DNA of 38,262 bases, taken from positions 1 through 38,262 of the forward strand of contig CAZKKY010000011.1 in assembly GCA_964553715.1 (NCBI GenBank). Reading direction: 5' to 3'. This DNA is from JAGOJE01 sp964553715. GTDB taxonomy: Bacteria; Pseudomonadota; Alphaproteobacteria; Rickettsiales; Rickettsiaceae. Of this stretch, positions 25,997 through 35,172 are shown piece by piece (the stretch's first letter is position 1; the number at the start of each line of letters is the position of its first letter). A program made the position numbers and the translations under genes. The notes under the pieces were generated by a model, which searched no databases, was not told the DNA's origin, and saw only the letters and a program-made list of their open reading frames with translations.

Positions 25997-26551
25997 ATGA
26001 GAATCATTTCGTCCAAAAAATATTTTTTTATATTAATAATTACTATTACTGTGATTATATTTCAGTCTAGCATATCATATGCTTCATTGATAGAGAATCA
26101 GAAATTTGGTGATTGGACTATGCATTGTAAGAATAATGAACCATCAAAAGATGGAGAATTAATTACAAAATGTTCTATTTCTCAAACTTTAGCATCTCGT
26201 AATGAAGAAAAAAGTAAGATTGCGAGCTTAAAATTAAGATATTCTAATGATGGAATATTGAAGCTAATAGAAGTTTTGCCATTCGGTATAAAGATACAGT
26301 CAGGATCTTATATAATAAGTGGTAGTAATGATCCAAAGCCACTCGCTAGTGCTGAGATTGTTACTTGCTATGATTATGGCTGCATAGCACGCATAGACTT
26401 ATCTCAAGAAGATATAAACTCTATAACAAATTCCGATAAAAATGTATTAAGGCTTACTGCTGTAGATGGGCAATTAGTAGATATACCTTTTTCTAATAAA
26501 GGCTTAAAAGATGCTCTTAGTGAATTGTATAAGAGAAGTAACGTAAAATGA
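25997..26551 (+). CDS. IalB (invasion associated locus B) family exported protein
   Basis: Exported protein of 184 residues. A signal peptide (basic MRIISSKKYF, hydrophobic core, cut near ISYA/SL) is followed by the IalB pattern: FGDWTMHCKN, a second Cys in TKCSISQ, LPFGIKIQSG (family LPLGV-x-L-x-x-G), and VTCYDYGCIARI with the third and fourth Cys. IalB proteins were named for Bartonella erythrocyte invasion but occur broadly in alphaproteobacteria; the exact function is unsettled. Its stop overlaps the lpxD start (ATGA), so it is tied to the lipid A genes, in the place where bamA or skp often lies. The start is fixed by the signal peptide. Confidence 0.83.
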   Translation: MRIISSKKYFFILIITITVIIFQSSISYASLIENQKFGDWTMHCKNNEPSKDGELITKCSISQTLASRNEEKSKIASLKLRYSNDGILKLIEVLPFGIKIQSGSYIISGSNDPKPLASAEIVTCYDYGCIARIDLSQEDINSITNSDKNVLRLTAVDGQLVDIPFSNKGLKDALSELYKRSNVK

Positions 26552-27570
26552 TAGATTTAAAATTTTATAATAAAAAATCAGATATTTCTCTGAGTAATCT
26601 TGCAAAATCCCTAACTTCTGGAGTATGTGGGAAGACAGATATATCATTCGATAATATTATGCTTAGGTCTATATCTTCTATAGATTCTGCAAATCCTGGA
26701 GATTTAGTATTTATCTCTAATGAAAAATATTTAAATCAATTATCTGATTGTAAAGCTACAGCTTGTATTGCTAAGGAAGACTTCAGCAATATAAACCCTA
26801 ATATATATTATCTTACAAGTCCTCATCCTTATTATTCTTATGCTATGGCAATAGACTTATTCTATGGTCCTTATGAATATCAATTAAGTGATAAATTGAT
26901 TGATGATTCTGCTAAGATAGGAAAAAATGTGAGGATAGGTAGAAATAGTGTAATTAGTTACGGGGCAGAAATAGGGGATAATTCAGTTATTGGTCATGGT
27001 TGTTTTATTGGTCATGGTGTTAGAATCGGTAAAAATGCTAGAATTGATCATAATGTAACTATTGAATATTCTATTATAGGAGACGACGTAGTTATATTAT
27101 CTGGTGCTAGAATAGGTAATGATGGCTTTGGATTTGCAAGTTTGTCTGGCAAGCATCGTAAAATATTTCACATAGGTAGAGTTATAGTAGGTAATGATGT
27201 CGAAATAGGTGCTAACTCTACTATTGACAGAGGTTCTCTTAAAGATACCCTAATCAAAGATGGAGTGCGCATTGATAATTTAGTTCAGATAGCCCATAAT
27301 GTAGAAATAGGAATAGGATCTGTTATAGTTGCTCAAGTAGGAATCGCAGGGAGTTCTAAACTAGGGAATTATTGTGTTTTAGGAGGGCAAGTAGGTGTTG
27401 CAGGTCATCTGTCTATAGCAGATAGAGTACAAATAGCAGGGCAGGGGGGCGTTATACAAAATATTGAAGAATCTGGCAGTGTTTTAGGTGGAACACCTAC
27501 ATTGCCAATAAAAGACTGGCATAGGCAATCTGTAATTCTAAAGAAAATAATTAAAAAGAAGGGATTATAA
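26548..27570 (+). CDS. lpxD: UDP-3-O-acylglucosamine N-acyltransferase LpxD
   Basis: LpxD of 340 residues (E. coli 341), which adds the N-linked hydroxyacyl chain in the third step of lipid A synthesis. The N-terminal uridine-binding domain (residues 1-100) precedes a left-handed beta helix of hexapeptide repeats from about residue 110 (KIGKNVRIGRNSVISYGAEI onward). GARIGNDGFGFA and the catalytic histidine in NLVQIAHNVEIG (His250) are present, and the C-terminal helix LGGTPTLPIKDWHRQ is typical. It overlaps the ialB-family gene by four bases and is followed after one base by fabZ. Confidence 0.96.
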   Translation: MIDLKFYNKKSDISLSNLAKSLTSGVCGKTDISFDNIMLRSISSIDSANPGDLVFISNEKYLNQLSDCKATACIAKEDFSNINPNIYYLTSPHPYYSYAMAIDLFYGPYEYQLSDKLIDDSAKIGKNVRIGRNSVISYGAEIGDNSVIGHGCFIGHGVRIGKNARIDHNVTIEYSIIGDDVVILSGARIGNDGFGFASLSGKHRKIFHIGRVIVGNDVEIGANSTIDRGSLKDTLIKDGVRIDNLVQIAHNVEIGIGSVIVAQVGIAGSSKLGNYCVLGGQVGVAGHLSIADRVQIAGQGGVIQNIEESGSVLGGTPTLPIKDWHRQSVILKKIIKKKGL

Positions 27571-27571
27571 A

Positions 27572-28033
27572 ATGGAATCTGAATATAAAATATCAATAGG
27601 AGAAATTATGAAGATGATTCCTCATAGATATCCTTTTTTACTTGTAGATAAGATTGTAGAATTAGTAAAAGGCGAAACTATTGTAGGAATAAAAAACGTT
27701 ACCTTTAACGAGCCTTACTTTATGGGGCACTTTCCTGATTTTCCTGTTATGCCTGGAGTTCTAATTGTAGAGGCGCTTGCTCAAGTATCTGCTATTCTTG
27801 TTTCAAAAACTATCAATAGTGATAATAATATTGACTTTGCAGAAAAGACAGTGTTTTTTATGTCTATTGAAGATGCAAAATTTCGTAAAATTGTAGAACC
27901 TGGTGATACTTTGTACTTACGTTCTGCTATTAAGCAAAATAGAGGTCCTGTGTGGAAATTTTCAGGTTATGCTGAAGTGAATGGTCAAAAAGTGGCAGAA
28001 AGTTCTTTTTCAGCTATGGTCAAAGATAAATAA
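27572..28033 (+). CDS. fabZ: (3R)-hydroxyacyl-ACP dehydratase FabZ
   Basis: FabZ of 153 residues, the hot-dog-fold dehydratase of type II fatty acid synthesis. IMKMIPHRYPFLLVDKI is the usual start. GHFPDFPVMPGVLIVEALAQ holds the catalytic His and Glu, and the C-terminus has the family's beta strands (GPVWKFSGYAEVNGQKVAE). It competes with LpxA and LpxD for hydroxyacyl-ACP, and the lpxD-fabZ-lpxA order is conserved in Gram-negative bacteria. Confidence 0.97.
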   Translation: MESEYKISIGEIMKMIPHRYPFLLVDKIVELVKGETIVGIKNVTFNEPYFMGHFPDFPVMPGVLIVEALAQVSAILVSKTINSDNNIDFAEKTVFFMSIEDAKFRKIVEPGDTLYLRSAIKQNRGPVWKFSGYAEVNGQKVAESSFSAMVKDK

Positions 28034-28043
28034 TAGGAAAAAT

Positions 28044-28838
28044 ATGGAAATTCATCCGAGCGCTATTGTAAGTGAGTCTGCTTCTTTAGGTAAAAATGTA
28101 AAAATTGGTCCTTTTTCTATTGTAGGTCCTGATGTAGTTTTAGGAGATGGCGTAGAACTAAAATCTCATGTTGTTATTGAAGGCAGAACAACAATAGGAG
28201 AAGGTACAACAATATATCCATTTGCTTCTATTGGTCAGATTCCTCAGGTTTTAAAATATGAGGATGATAATGCAAAGGTCATAATAGGTAAATACAATAG
28301 AATAAGGGAATATGTTACCATTCAATCAGGTATTAATTCATTTGGTGGTATAACAAAAATTGGTGATAATAACTTGTTTATGGTAGGAGTGCATATAGCA
28401 CATGATTGTATTTTGGGTAATAATATAGTGCTTGCAAACTATGTGAGTTTAGCAGGACATGTGCATGTTGGAGATAATGTGGTAATAGGGGGTCTTGCTG
28501 CTGTTCATCAATTTACCCGTATTGGTTCTTATGCTATGATCGGGGGTGTGTCAGCAGTTGTTAGAGACTTAATACCATTTGGTACTGCTGTATCTGATAG
28601 AGCCTATTTAGAAGGTCTAAATCTTACAGGAATGAAGAGAAATGGCTTTGAAAATAGTGAATCATTAGCAGCAAAAAAAGCTGTAGATATTTTATTTGCT
28701 TCTGATGATGTTATGAATGTTAGAATTGAAAGGGTAAAAGAGGAATTTGGTAGCAACAAAATAGTTAAGCAAATTCTTGATTTTATCACAGAAGATAGTA
28801 GTCGTAGTTTTTGTTTGCCTAAAAAAGTAAATAGATAA
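28044..28838 (+). CDS. lpxA: UDP-N-acetylglucosamine O-acyltransferase LpxA
   Basis: LpxA of 264 residues (E. coli 262), the first committed enzyme of lipid A synthesis. The start is the ATG at 28044 (MEIHPSAIV) with AGGA six bases upstream; the open frame extends back into fabZ without similarity. The hexapeptide beta helix runs to about residue 190, with GVHIAHDCILGNN carrying the active-site histidines and VIGGLAAVHQFTRIG. The C-terminal helical domain starts EGLNLTGMKRNGF. lpxI and lpxB, which often follow, are not here; the next gene is uup. Confidence 0.96.
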   Translation: MEIHPSAIVSESASLGKNVKIGPFSIVGPDVVLGDGVELKSHVVIEGRTTIGEGTTIYPFASIGQIPQVLKYEDDNAKVIIGKYNRIREYVTIQSGINSFGGITKIGDNNLFMVGVHIAHDCILGNNIVLANYVSLAGHVHVGDNVVIGGLAAVHQFTRIGSYAMIGGVSAVVRDLIPFGTAVSDRAYLEGLNLTGMKRNGFENSESLAAKKAVDILFASDDVMNVRIERVKEEFGSNKIVKQILDFITEDSSRSFCLPKKVNR

Positions 28839-28844
28839 AGCGCC

Positions 28845-30659
28845 GTGTCAAAACCAATTTACTATATAAAAAATGGCAGCCTTAGTTTCGCTGATAAAAT
28901 TGTTTTTGAAAATATAGAGCTATATCTTTATCCAGGAGAAAAAGTTTGTCTTATAGGTAGGAATGGGTGCGGTAAATCAAGCCTAATGAAGGTTATAAAT
29001 GGCGATTATGACATGTCAGATGGTGAAATATATAAACATCCTACAGCAAGGATCAGCTATTTAAATCAGGATAATAAAAGTATCTTTCCTAAGACGATAT
29101 ATGACCTTATATCGCAAGAACTAGAAAGCGATAGCGAAAAATATAAAGCAGATATGATATTAGATAAATTATCAATAGATGGTAATTCTCTTATAGAAAA
29201 TCTATCAGGCGGACAAATACGCAGGGCATATTTAGCAAAGGCTTTAGTTAATGAGCCTGAAATTTTATTATTAGACGAACCTACAAATCACCTAGACATT
29301 ATAGCTATTGAATGGCTTGAAGAATATATCAAAAACTATCCTGGCGCTGTAGTATGTATTAGCCACGACAGGGCTTTTCTTACAAATGTTACAAATAAAT
29401 TATGGTGGCTTGATAGAGGCATACTTCGTAAATCAGAAGATGGGTTTAGCCATTTTGAAGATTGGCGTGCTAATATTTTAGAATATGAAGAATCAGTATT
29501 AAGAAAACTCAATAAAAAACTAGATGAAGAAAATTCATGGCTTAATGCTGGTGTTACTGCTAGGAGAAAAAGGAATCAAAAGCGCCTAGCTGATTTAATA
29601 AGGCTTAGAGAAACAGTAGCTATTACTAATGCTCATTTTAATATGGCAAGGCAGAGTTTTTCTGCTGACCAAGATTCAGAAATAAGAAAAAGTAAATTTA
29701 TTATTGAAGCTACCAATATAAATTTTAGCTATAATAATAAATCTTTGATCAAAGATTTTAATTTTAGATGTAAAAAAGGTGAGGCCATAGGGCTTATAGG
29801 ACCTAATGGTTGTGGTAAATCTACTTTAATAAAAATTCTTTTAAAAGAGCTATCACCAGATAGTGGGAATGTAAAGCACGGTACTGGTCTTGATATTTCT
29901 TATTTTGATCAATATAGATCTTCGCTTAATCCTTCTCATAGTTTAAAACAAACATTATGCCCTACTGGAGGGGATCAAGTTTTTTTAGCTGGTGATAAGA
30001 CCATGCATGTTGCTGGATATCTTAAAAATTTCATGTTTAGTCCTAAGTTATTAGATGCTAAAGTCTCTACTTTATCAGGAGGAGAAGCTAATAGATTGTT
30101 ACTTGCAAAAACTTTGATAAATCCGGGTAATCTTCTTGTTCTTGATGAGCCTACTAATGATCTAGATATGGATAGTCTAGAAATATTAGTTGAAATATTA
30201 AGTCAGTATCCGGGCACAATAATCATCGTAAGTCATGATAGAGATTTCTTAAATAGAATAGTTACAAGAAGCTTTGTATTTGAAGGCCTAGGCGAAATAG
30301 TAGAAGTAGCAGGTGGATATGATGATTATTTGAGATATTATCCTAAAATTTCTGAAAGCAAGAAAATTAAACCATCCTCTTCTAGTAGTAAATCTACAAA
30401 TCAAAATATAGATATAGTAGACAATAGCAGTAAAAAAAAGAAACTTTCATATAAGGATCAAAGATTGCTAGAAATAATACCTAACGAAATATCAAAACTA
30501 GAAGATTCTATTAAAATGATAGAATTAGAATTAGAAGATAGTAATCTATATATTAAAAACAACGATAAATTCAATAAACTTACATCAGATCTACTATTAT
30601 GTAAGGAAAAAATTGATGAACTTACGAATCAATGGTTGCAAATAGAATCTGAATTGTAA
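28845..30659 (+). CDS. uup: ABC-F family ATPase, Uup-like
   Basis: Soluble ABC-F protein of 604 residues with two ATPase domains and no membrane segments. Domain one: GRNGCGKSS, LSGGQIRRA, LLLDEPTNHLD. Domain two: GPNGCGKST, LSGGEANRL, LVLDEPTNDLD. Between them is the basic P-site tRNA-interaction linker (TARRKRNQKRLADL). A C-terminal extension (about residues 525-604) is a coiled coil, the mark of Uup. ABC-F proteins act on ribosomes; Uup is also linked to transposon excision in E. coli. The start is GTG at 28845, six bases after lpxA. Confidence 0.9.
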   Translation: MSKPIYYIKNGSLSFADKIVFENIELYLYPGEKVCLIGRNGCGKSSLMKVINGDYDMSDGEIYKHPTARISYLNQDNKSIFPKTIYDLISQELESDSEKYKADMILDKLSIDGNSLIENLSGGQIRRAYLAKALVNEPEILLLDEPTNHLDIIAIEWLEEYIKNYPGAVVCISHDRAFLTNVTNKLWWLDRGILRKSEDGFSHFEDWRANILEYEESVLRKLNKKLDEENSWLNAGVTARRKRNQKRLADLIRLRETVAITNAHFNMARQSFSADQDSEIRKSKFIIEATNINFSYNNKSLIKDFNFRCKKGEAIGLIGPNGCGKSTLIKILLKELSPDSGNVKHGTGLDISYFDQYRSSLNPSHSLKQTLCPTGGDQVFLAGDKTMHVAGYLKNFMFSPKLLDAKVSTLSGGEANRLLLAKTLINPGNLLVLDEPTNDLDMDSLEILVEILSQYPGTIIIVSHDRDFLNRIVTRSFVFEGLGEIVEVAGGYDDYLRYYPKISESKKIKPSSSSSKSTNQNIDIVDNSSKKKKLSYKDQRLLEIIPNEISKLEDSIKMIELELEDSNLYIKNNDKFNKLTSDLLLCKEKIDELTNQWLQIESEL

Positions 30660-30668
30660 TATAATTAG

Positions 30669-30902
30669 GTGTTATCTAAAATAGCTTTGTTTATAGGAAT
30701 GAATGATTTATATGATGATCTAGCTCAGACGCTGAACGATTTGTTAGCCGAGCATGCTGACCTTAATAGGTTAATTGATGAAATTGAAAAATCCCCAAAT
30801 ATCGATCAAGTTACTCTTCAGAGATTTAAAAAACATAAGTTGCTCTTAAAAGACAAAATAGAAGTAATAAAATCTAGGATGCATCCTGATGTTATAGCTT
30901 GA
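30669..30902 (+). CDS. DUF465 / YdcH-like small protein
   Basis: Protein of 77 residues, mostly helical, with the DUF465 pattern: LLAEHADLNRLIDEIEKSP, then LQRFKKHKLLLKDKIEVI. These small coiled-coil proteins are common in alphaproteobacteria and have no settled function. The frame opens with GTG at 30669, ten bases after uup; an ATG at 30699 (67 residues) is the alternative, with AGGA touching it. Either start keeps the domain. Confidence 0.72.
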   Translation: MLSKIALFIGMNDLYDDLAQTLNDLLAEHADLNRLIDEIEKSPNIDQVTLQRFKKHKLLLKDKIEVIKSRMHPDVIA

Positions 30903-30946
30903 GTGCTAGATTTGATGATGCTATTTTTTATTCCATTTAGACTTCT

Positions 30947-31002
30947 GTCATTCAGGCCCAGGTTCCTTTTATTCCTACGCAACAATCGCTCACAGGGATG
31001 AC
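30947..31002. repeat. Short GC-richer element with inverted ends (possible palindromic repeat remnant)
   Basis: A 56-base element in the 160-base gap after the DUF465 gene starts GTCATTC and ends GGGATGAC, an imperfect inverted pair. It contains CCTACGCAACAATCGC and is much richer in G and C than its surroundings. Short elements with GTCATYCC-type ends are dispersed in many obligate intracellular alphaproteobacteria. With one copy in the window this is a suggestion only. Confidence 0.4.
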
Positions 31003-31062
31003 GGTTCTTGGGGGTGAAACTGCAACATCTACCAACAATTTAGATCTGTAGAGTTACTTTAA

Positions 31063-31386
31063 TTATATAGAAAACGAATTCCCACAACCGCATTTTGCTG
31101 TTGCTTTAGGGTTTTTGATGGAGAAGTAACTGCTTCCAAGTTCTTCTATAAAATCTACTTGGCTTCCTTTCATATATTCAAAAGAAATTTTATCTATCAC
31201 TATAGTGCCATTATTTTTATTAAAAATAAGGTCATCTTCTTCGGCTTTTTCTACCATTTCATATTTATATAAAAAGCCAGAACATCCACCACCATCTACT
31301 GAAATTCTAAGTACGAAATTGGGTGATTCTTCAAGTTTAGTAAGCTCACATGCTCTTTTAAAAGCATTATCTGTAATATCAACCAT
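31063..31386 (-). CDS. erpA: Iron-sulfur cluster carrier, ErpA/IscA family
   Basis: A-type carrier of 107 residues that passes iron-sulfur clusters to target enzymes. The three ligand cysteines are present: GGGCSGFLYKYE (first) and CGCGNSFSI at the C-terminus (second and third). ISFEYMKGSQVDFIEELGSSYFSIKNP is the family's S-x-x-Y/F-L-x-G-x-x-x-D-F motif. ErpA, IscA and SufA cannot be told apart safely by eye; the NPKATAKCGCG-SFS ending favours ErpA. It stands alone on the minus strand between plus-strand runs. Confidence 0.87.
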   Translation of the reverse strand: MVDITDNAFKRACELTKLEESPNFVLRISVDGGGCSGFLYKYEMVEKAEEDDLIFNKNNGTIVIDKISFEYMKGSQVDFIEELGSSYFSIKNPKATAKCGCGNSFSI

Positions 31387-31457
31387 TGATTCAAGATTTG
31401 TTAAATAGTTTGTTCTTTATATCATATTTGTATCTTTTATAAAAGAGTAGAATATTT

Positions 31458-32576
31458 CTAAATAACTAATTTGCTTTTTAGCTTTGGCATCTTGTCTAAA
31501 ATAGAGAGAGAGAATTTTCGAATAGAAGATAATATAGGAAGTTTATTACAAAAAATTCTATTAAGATTATCAGTAATTAAATACATAATGTAATTGTCGA
31601 GTTTTCTACTTTTTTGGTATTCATCAAGAGCAGTACTAGTAATTTTTAGGCCAATTTTTCTATTTCTATCTATTATATCAGTAAGTGAGTCTATATCTTT
31701 TATACCTTGATTTAAACCTTGTCCTGCTAATGGATGGATATTATGAGCAGAATCACCTATTAATACTAAATTATTGTGATAATAATTTTTTGTAAGTCTT
31801 GCGGATAAAGGATAGGATTGCACATTACTTATTATCTTTATTTCTCCTAGAAATTCTCCAAAACGTTCTTCTAGATAAATAAGTAACTCATGTTTATCCA
31901 TTTTAGCATATATCTCTGCTAGTTCGGGTTTTTCTACCCATACTATTGATGACTCATGTTGATTTGTTAGGGGCAAGATAGCAAAAACACCTCTACTCAT
32001 AAAATGCTCTACCGCAGTATTTTCATGAGGTTTTTTATGAGATACGCTTAGTATTAGAGCTGATTGATTATATGTTTTATTTACGGAGTCTATAAAATAC
32101 TTTTTCCTTGCTTCAGAGTTTTTACCATCACATATTACAATAAGTTCAGATTTTACTTCTGAGTTATTTAAATATAATATGTCATTATCTATTCTATAAT
32201 CGGCAGAAATTTGTAGATCTATTAAACTATTTTGAGAAAAACAACCATATATTATTTTCCGTAAATTTTCAGCTTCTATCATATAGCCTAATGCGTCATA
32301 ATTTTTGCTAGCTTTATCAAAATGAAGCATTTGAGATGAAAAATTATCTACTACGTAGACATCTTTTACGGGCGCTATATATGGTAGTAATTTTTCCCAT
32401 ATGCCTATCTCTTCAAAAAACTTTTTAGAATAATTAGTAAGAGCAATATTTCTATTATCTTTAGGAAAGTTAAGGTCGGTTTTTTCAAGTACTAGAGATT
32501 GAATACCCTTACTAGCAAAAGATAGTCCGGCGATCATGCCTCCTAGTCCTGCTCCTAAAATAACTATCTGGTTCAT
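31458..32576 (-). CDS. FAD-dependent UbiH/UbiF-family hydroxylase
   Basis: Flavoprotein monooxygenase of 372 residues. The FAD dinucleotide-binding motif GAGLGGMIAGLSFASKG begins at residue 8, VICDGKNSEARK is the middle DG motif, and the second FAD motif is LIGDSAHNIHPLAGQGLNQGIKD. The last, with HPLAGQG-N, is diagnostic for the ubiquinone ring hydroxylases UbiH, UbiF, UbiI and UbiL. Which ring position it acts on cannot be read from sequence; reduced genomes often use one broad enzyme. It is divergent from murC across an 85 to 94-base gap. Confidence 0.87.
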   Translation of the reverse strand: MNQIVILGAGLGGMIAGLSFASKGIQSLVLEKTDLNFPKDNRNIALTNYSKKFFEEIGIWEKLLPYIAPVKDVYVVDNFSSQMLHFDKASKNYDALGYMIEAENLRKIIYGCFSQNSLIDLQISADYRIDNDILYLNNSEVKSELIVICDGKNSEARKKYFIDSVNKTYNQSALILSVSHKKPHENTAVEHFMSRGVFAILPLTNQHESSIVWVEKPELAEIYAKMDKHELLIYLEERFGEFLGEIKIISNVQSYPLSARLTKNYYHNNLVLIGDSAHNIHPLAGQGLNQGIKDIDSLTDIIDRNRKIGLKITSTALDEYQKSRKLDNYIMYLITDNLNRIFCNKLPILSSIRKFSLSILDKMPKLKSKLVI

Positions 32577-32670
32577 TAAAATACTGTTTTAAGAATGTAT
32601 AAAAACTATATTGAATTATTAACAAAAGTACTATAGTCTGGCTTTTATTTCTAAATTATGGTTGATTATA

Positions 32671-34104
32671 ATGCAGTTTTTATCAAACTCCAAGAAAAAA
32701 AGTGGACATCCATGTATAATTCATTTTGTGGGGATAGGCGGTATAGGGATAAGTGGTATCGCTGAAATTATGAATGGTATGGGATATCATGTTCAGGGTT
32801 CTGACATGTTAGTTAATGGCAATACAGAACGTCTTGCTTCTTTAGGGATTAAGGTATTTCAAGGTCATAGAGCAGAGAATGTACAAAACGTAGATTATGT
32901 TGTTATTTCAACAGCGGTAAAGAGTACTAACCCAGAAGTAATAGAGGCTATAAAAAATCATATTCCGGTTATTAGTCGTTCTCAAATGCTTGCCGAGCTT
33001 ATGAGGTTTAAAACGTCTATCGCAGTTTCAGGTTCTCATGGAAAAACCACTACTACCTCTCTTGTAGCTTCTATCTTTGAATATGCGAATCTTGAGCCAA
33101 CAGTAATAAATGGAGGTATTATAAATAATAAAGCTACTAATGCTTATCTTGGCAATAGTCAGTATTTGATTGTTGAAGCAGATGAATCTGATGCTACTTT
33201 TGTGAAGGTGCCATCAACTATTGCTGTAATTACCAATATAGATAAAGAGCATATGGATTATTATAAGAATTTTGATAATCTATTGGATGCTTTTCGCAGT
33301 TTTATCAGTAATTTGCCATTCTATGGTTTTGCTGTTTGCTGTATAGATCATCCTGTTGTTAGAGGTTTGGTTTCAGATATTACTAGTCGTAAGGTTATTA
33401 CATATGGCATAGATAGTAAAGATGCTAATATTACAGCATTTAATATACATAGCACTATTTCTTCTTCTACCTATGATGTTAAAATTACTCTTCCTAATTC
33501 AAATGGTTCTATTGTGATAGAAAACATCACTTTGCCAACACCAGGAAGACATAATATATTAAATTCACTAGCTGCAATAGCTATAGCAGCAGAGCTTGAT
33601 TTTGGCGTAAAAGTTATAAAAGATGGGTTTAAATATTTTCAAGGTGTAAAACGTAGATTTACTAATGTAGGAAATTACAATGGTGTACAAATTATTGATG
33701 ATTATGCGCATCATCCTGAAGAAATAAAGGCTACTATAGATACAGCAAGAACAGTTTTAAAAGATACAGATGGTAAGTTAATCGTAGTTTTTCAACCTCA
33801 TAGATATAGCAGGCTAGAAAATTTATTTGATGATTTTGCAAAGTCTTTTGAGAAAGCAGATGTTATTTATATAATAGATGTATATTCAGCAGGTGAGGAA
33901 GCAATAGATGGCATTAATGCTAGCTCTCTTGTTCAAAAAGTAAGTAGTTACGGAAAAGAATCGTTTTTTCTAGATGATATAGAAAAATTACCTCAATTAC
34001 TTATTCCATATATCAAATCAGGTGATCTTATATTGATGATGGGTGCTGGAAGCATTACAAACCATGCTGCTATGTTAGAGACAAAGCTTCGTACAAACTT
34101 ATGA
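32671..34104 (+). CDS. murC: UDP-N-acetylmuramate--L-alanine ligase MurC
   Basis: MurC of 477 residues from the ATG at 32671; the frame also opens with a TTG at 32662 (480 residues), and neither has a clear ribosome-binding site. It adds L-alanine to UDP-MurNAc in peptidoglycan synthesis. Motifs: HFVGIGGIGISGIAEI in the N-terminal Rossmann domain, ATP-binding GSHGKTTTTSL near residue 121, VEADESDATF, ITNIDKEHMDYY, and the C-terminal DDYAHHPEEIKAT and FQPHRYSR. Its stop overlaps the murB start (ATGA). Confidence 0.96.
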   Translation: MQFLSNSKKKSGHPCIIHFVGIGGIGISGIAEIMNGMGYHVQGSDMLVNGNTERLASLGIKVFQGHRAENVQNVDYVVISTAVKSTNPEVIEAIKNHIPVISRSQMLAELMRFKTSIAVSGSHGKTTTTSLVASIFEYANLEPTVINGGIINNKATNAYLGNSQYLIVEADESDATFVKVPSTIAVITNIDKEHMDYYKNFDNLLDAFRSFISNLPFYGFAVCCIDHPVVRGLVSDITSRKVITYGIDSKDANITAFNIHSTISSSTYDVKITLPNSNGSIVIENITLPTPGRHNILNSLAAIAIAAELDFGVKVIKDGFKYFQGVKRRFTNVGNYNGVQIIDDYAHHPEEIKATIDTARTVLKDTDGKLIVVFQPHRYSRLENLFDDFAKSFEKADVIYIIDVYSAGEEAIDGINASSLVQKVSSYGKESFFLDDIEKLPQLLIPYIKSGDLILMMGAGSITNHAAMLETKLRTNL

Positions 34105-35000
34105 TAGAAATATCAAATTTGCCAAAAGTATCTGGCCAGTATAGAGAAAACACTTCTCTTGCTCCTTTTACATGGCTGAAAGTAGGTGGAAATGCCAGAA
34201 TTTTGTTTAAGCCAGATAGTATAGAAGACTTGGCGTTTTTTTTATCTAATTTTAAACAAGATGTTGAAATAGTTGTTCTAGGTGCTGGGTCTAATATATT
34301 AATTAGGGATGGGGGCATAGATGGAGTTGTAATAAGGCTTGGTAGAAATTTTTCTTCTATAGATATATTATCTGAGGAGAGAGTAAAGGTTGGAGCATCT
34401 TGTCTGAATTATCACTTTGCACAATTTTGTTATCAAAATTCAATAGAAGGGTTTGAGTTTCTTGTAGGGATACCAGGCTCTATTGGTGGAGGCATCGCAA
34501 TGAATGCTGGTGCTTATCACAAAGAATTTAAAGATATAATATTTTCTGTAGAAGCGTTAGATAGAAATGGTAAAATACATAATATAGAAAATAAAGATAT
34601 TGGATTTATTTACAGGGCCAATAGTTTGCCAAAAGATTGGATTTTTACTAGCGCGATATTTCATTATAAAAAAGGAGATATTAATCTTATCAAAGCTAGG
34701 ATGGATAGTATAATTGATATGAGAGCAAAATCTCAGCCTGTAAAAGAAAAAACATGCGGCAGTACTTTCAAGAATCTTCAGGGCCAAAAAGTTTGGGAGC
34801 TTATAGACAAAGCTTCTATGAGGGGGGCAAGACTTGGAGGGGCTGAAATATCGAATATGCACTGTAATTTTATGATCAACCGCGATAATGCTAATGCTAA
34901 AGACTTAGAAGATCTAGGAGAAATGGTAAGGCAAAAAGTTTTTGAATCTTCTGGCGTTACTCTTGAATGGGAAGTAAAAAGAATCGGGAAAAGAGTTTGA
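34101..35000 (+). CDS. murB: UDP-N-acetylenolpyruvoylglucosamine reductase MurB
   Basis: MurB of 299 residues, the FAD enzyme that makes UDP-MurNAc. Motifs: TWLKVGGNARILFKP, LGAGSNILIRDGG and GIPGSIGGGIAMNAGAY for FAD binding, YRANSLPKDW with the catalytic Arg, CGSTFKNLQG with the catalytic Ser, and TLEWEVKRIG with the C-terminal Glu. It is of the type II form common in alphaproteobacteria (no extended domain 3 insert). ddl and ftsQ, which often follow murB, are absent here. Confidence 0.96.
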   Translation: MIEISNLPKVSGQYRENTSLAPFTWLKVGGNARILFKPDSIEDLAFFLSNFKQDVEIVVLGAGSNILIRDGGIDGVVIRLGRNFSSIDILSEERVKVGASCLNYHFAQFCYQNSIEGFEFLVGIPGSIGGGIAMNAGAYHKEFKDIIFSVEALDRNGKIHNIENKDIGFIYRANSLPKDWIFTSAIFHYKKGDINLIKARMDSIIDMRAKSQPVKEKTCGSTFKNLQGQKVWELIDKASMRGARLGGAEISNMHCNFMINRDNANAKDLEDLGEMVRQKVFESSGVTLEWEVKRIGKRV

Positions 35001-35172
35001 TTGGGGGTATTTTTGCTCTAAAAGTCATATATTTAATTTAAAATTACAAATCTATCAAAGCTTTAAAATTATTTATTGCATAACATTATTGGTTTTGTAA
35101 GGCTAATATAGAAGGTTATTTTACTTGTCTAGAAAGCCTATACCTAAAACCAACACTAATGCGGAGGAACAT

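Noticed and set aside
30890..30930. ATAGC...GCTATTTTTT after the DUF465 gene as a terminator
   Set aside because: The stem has only five pairs with a loop of about 21 bases, too weak to call.
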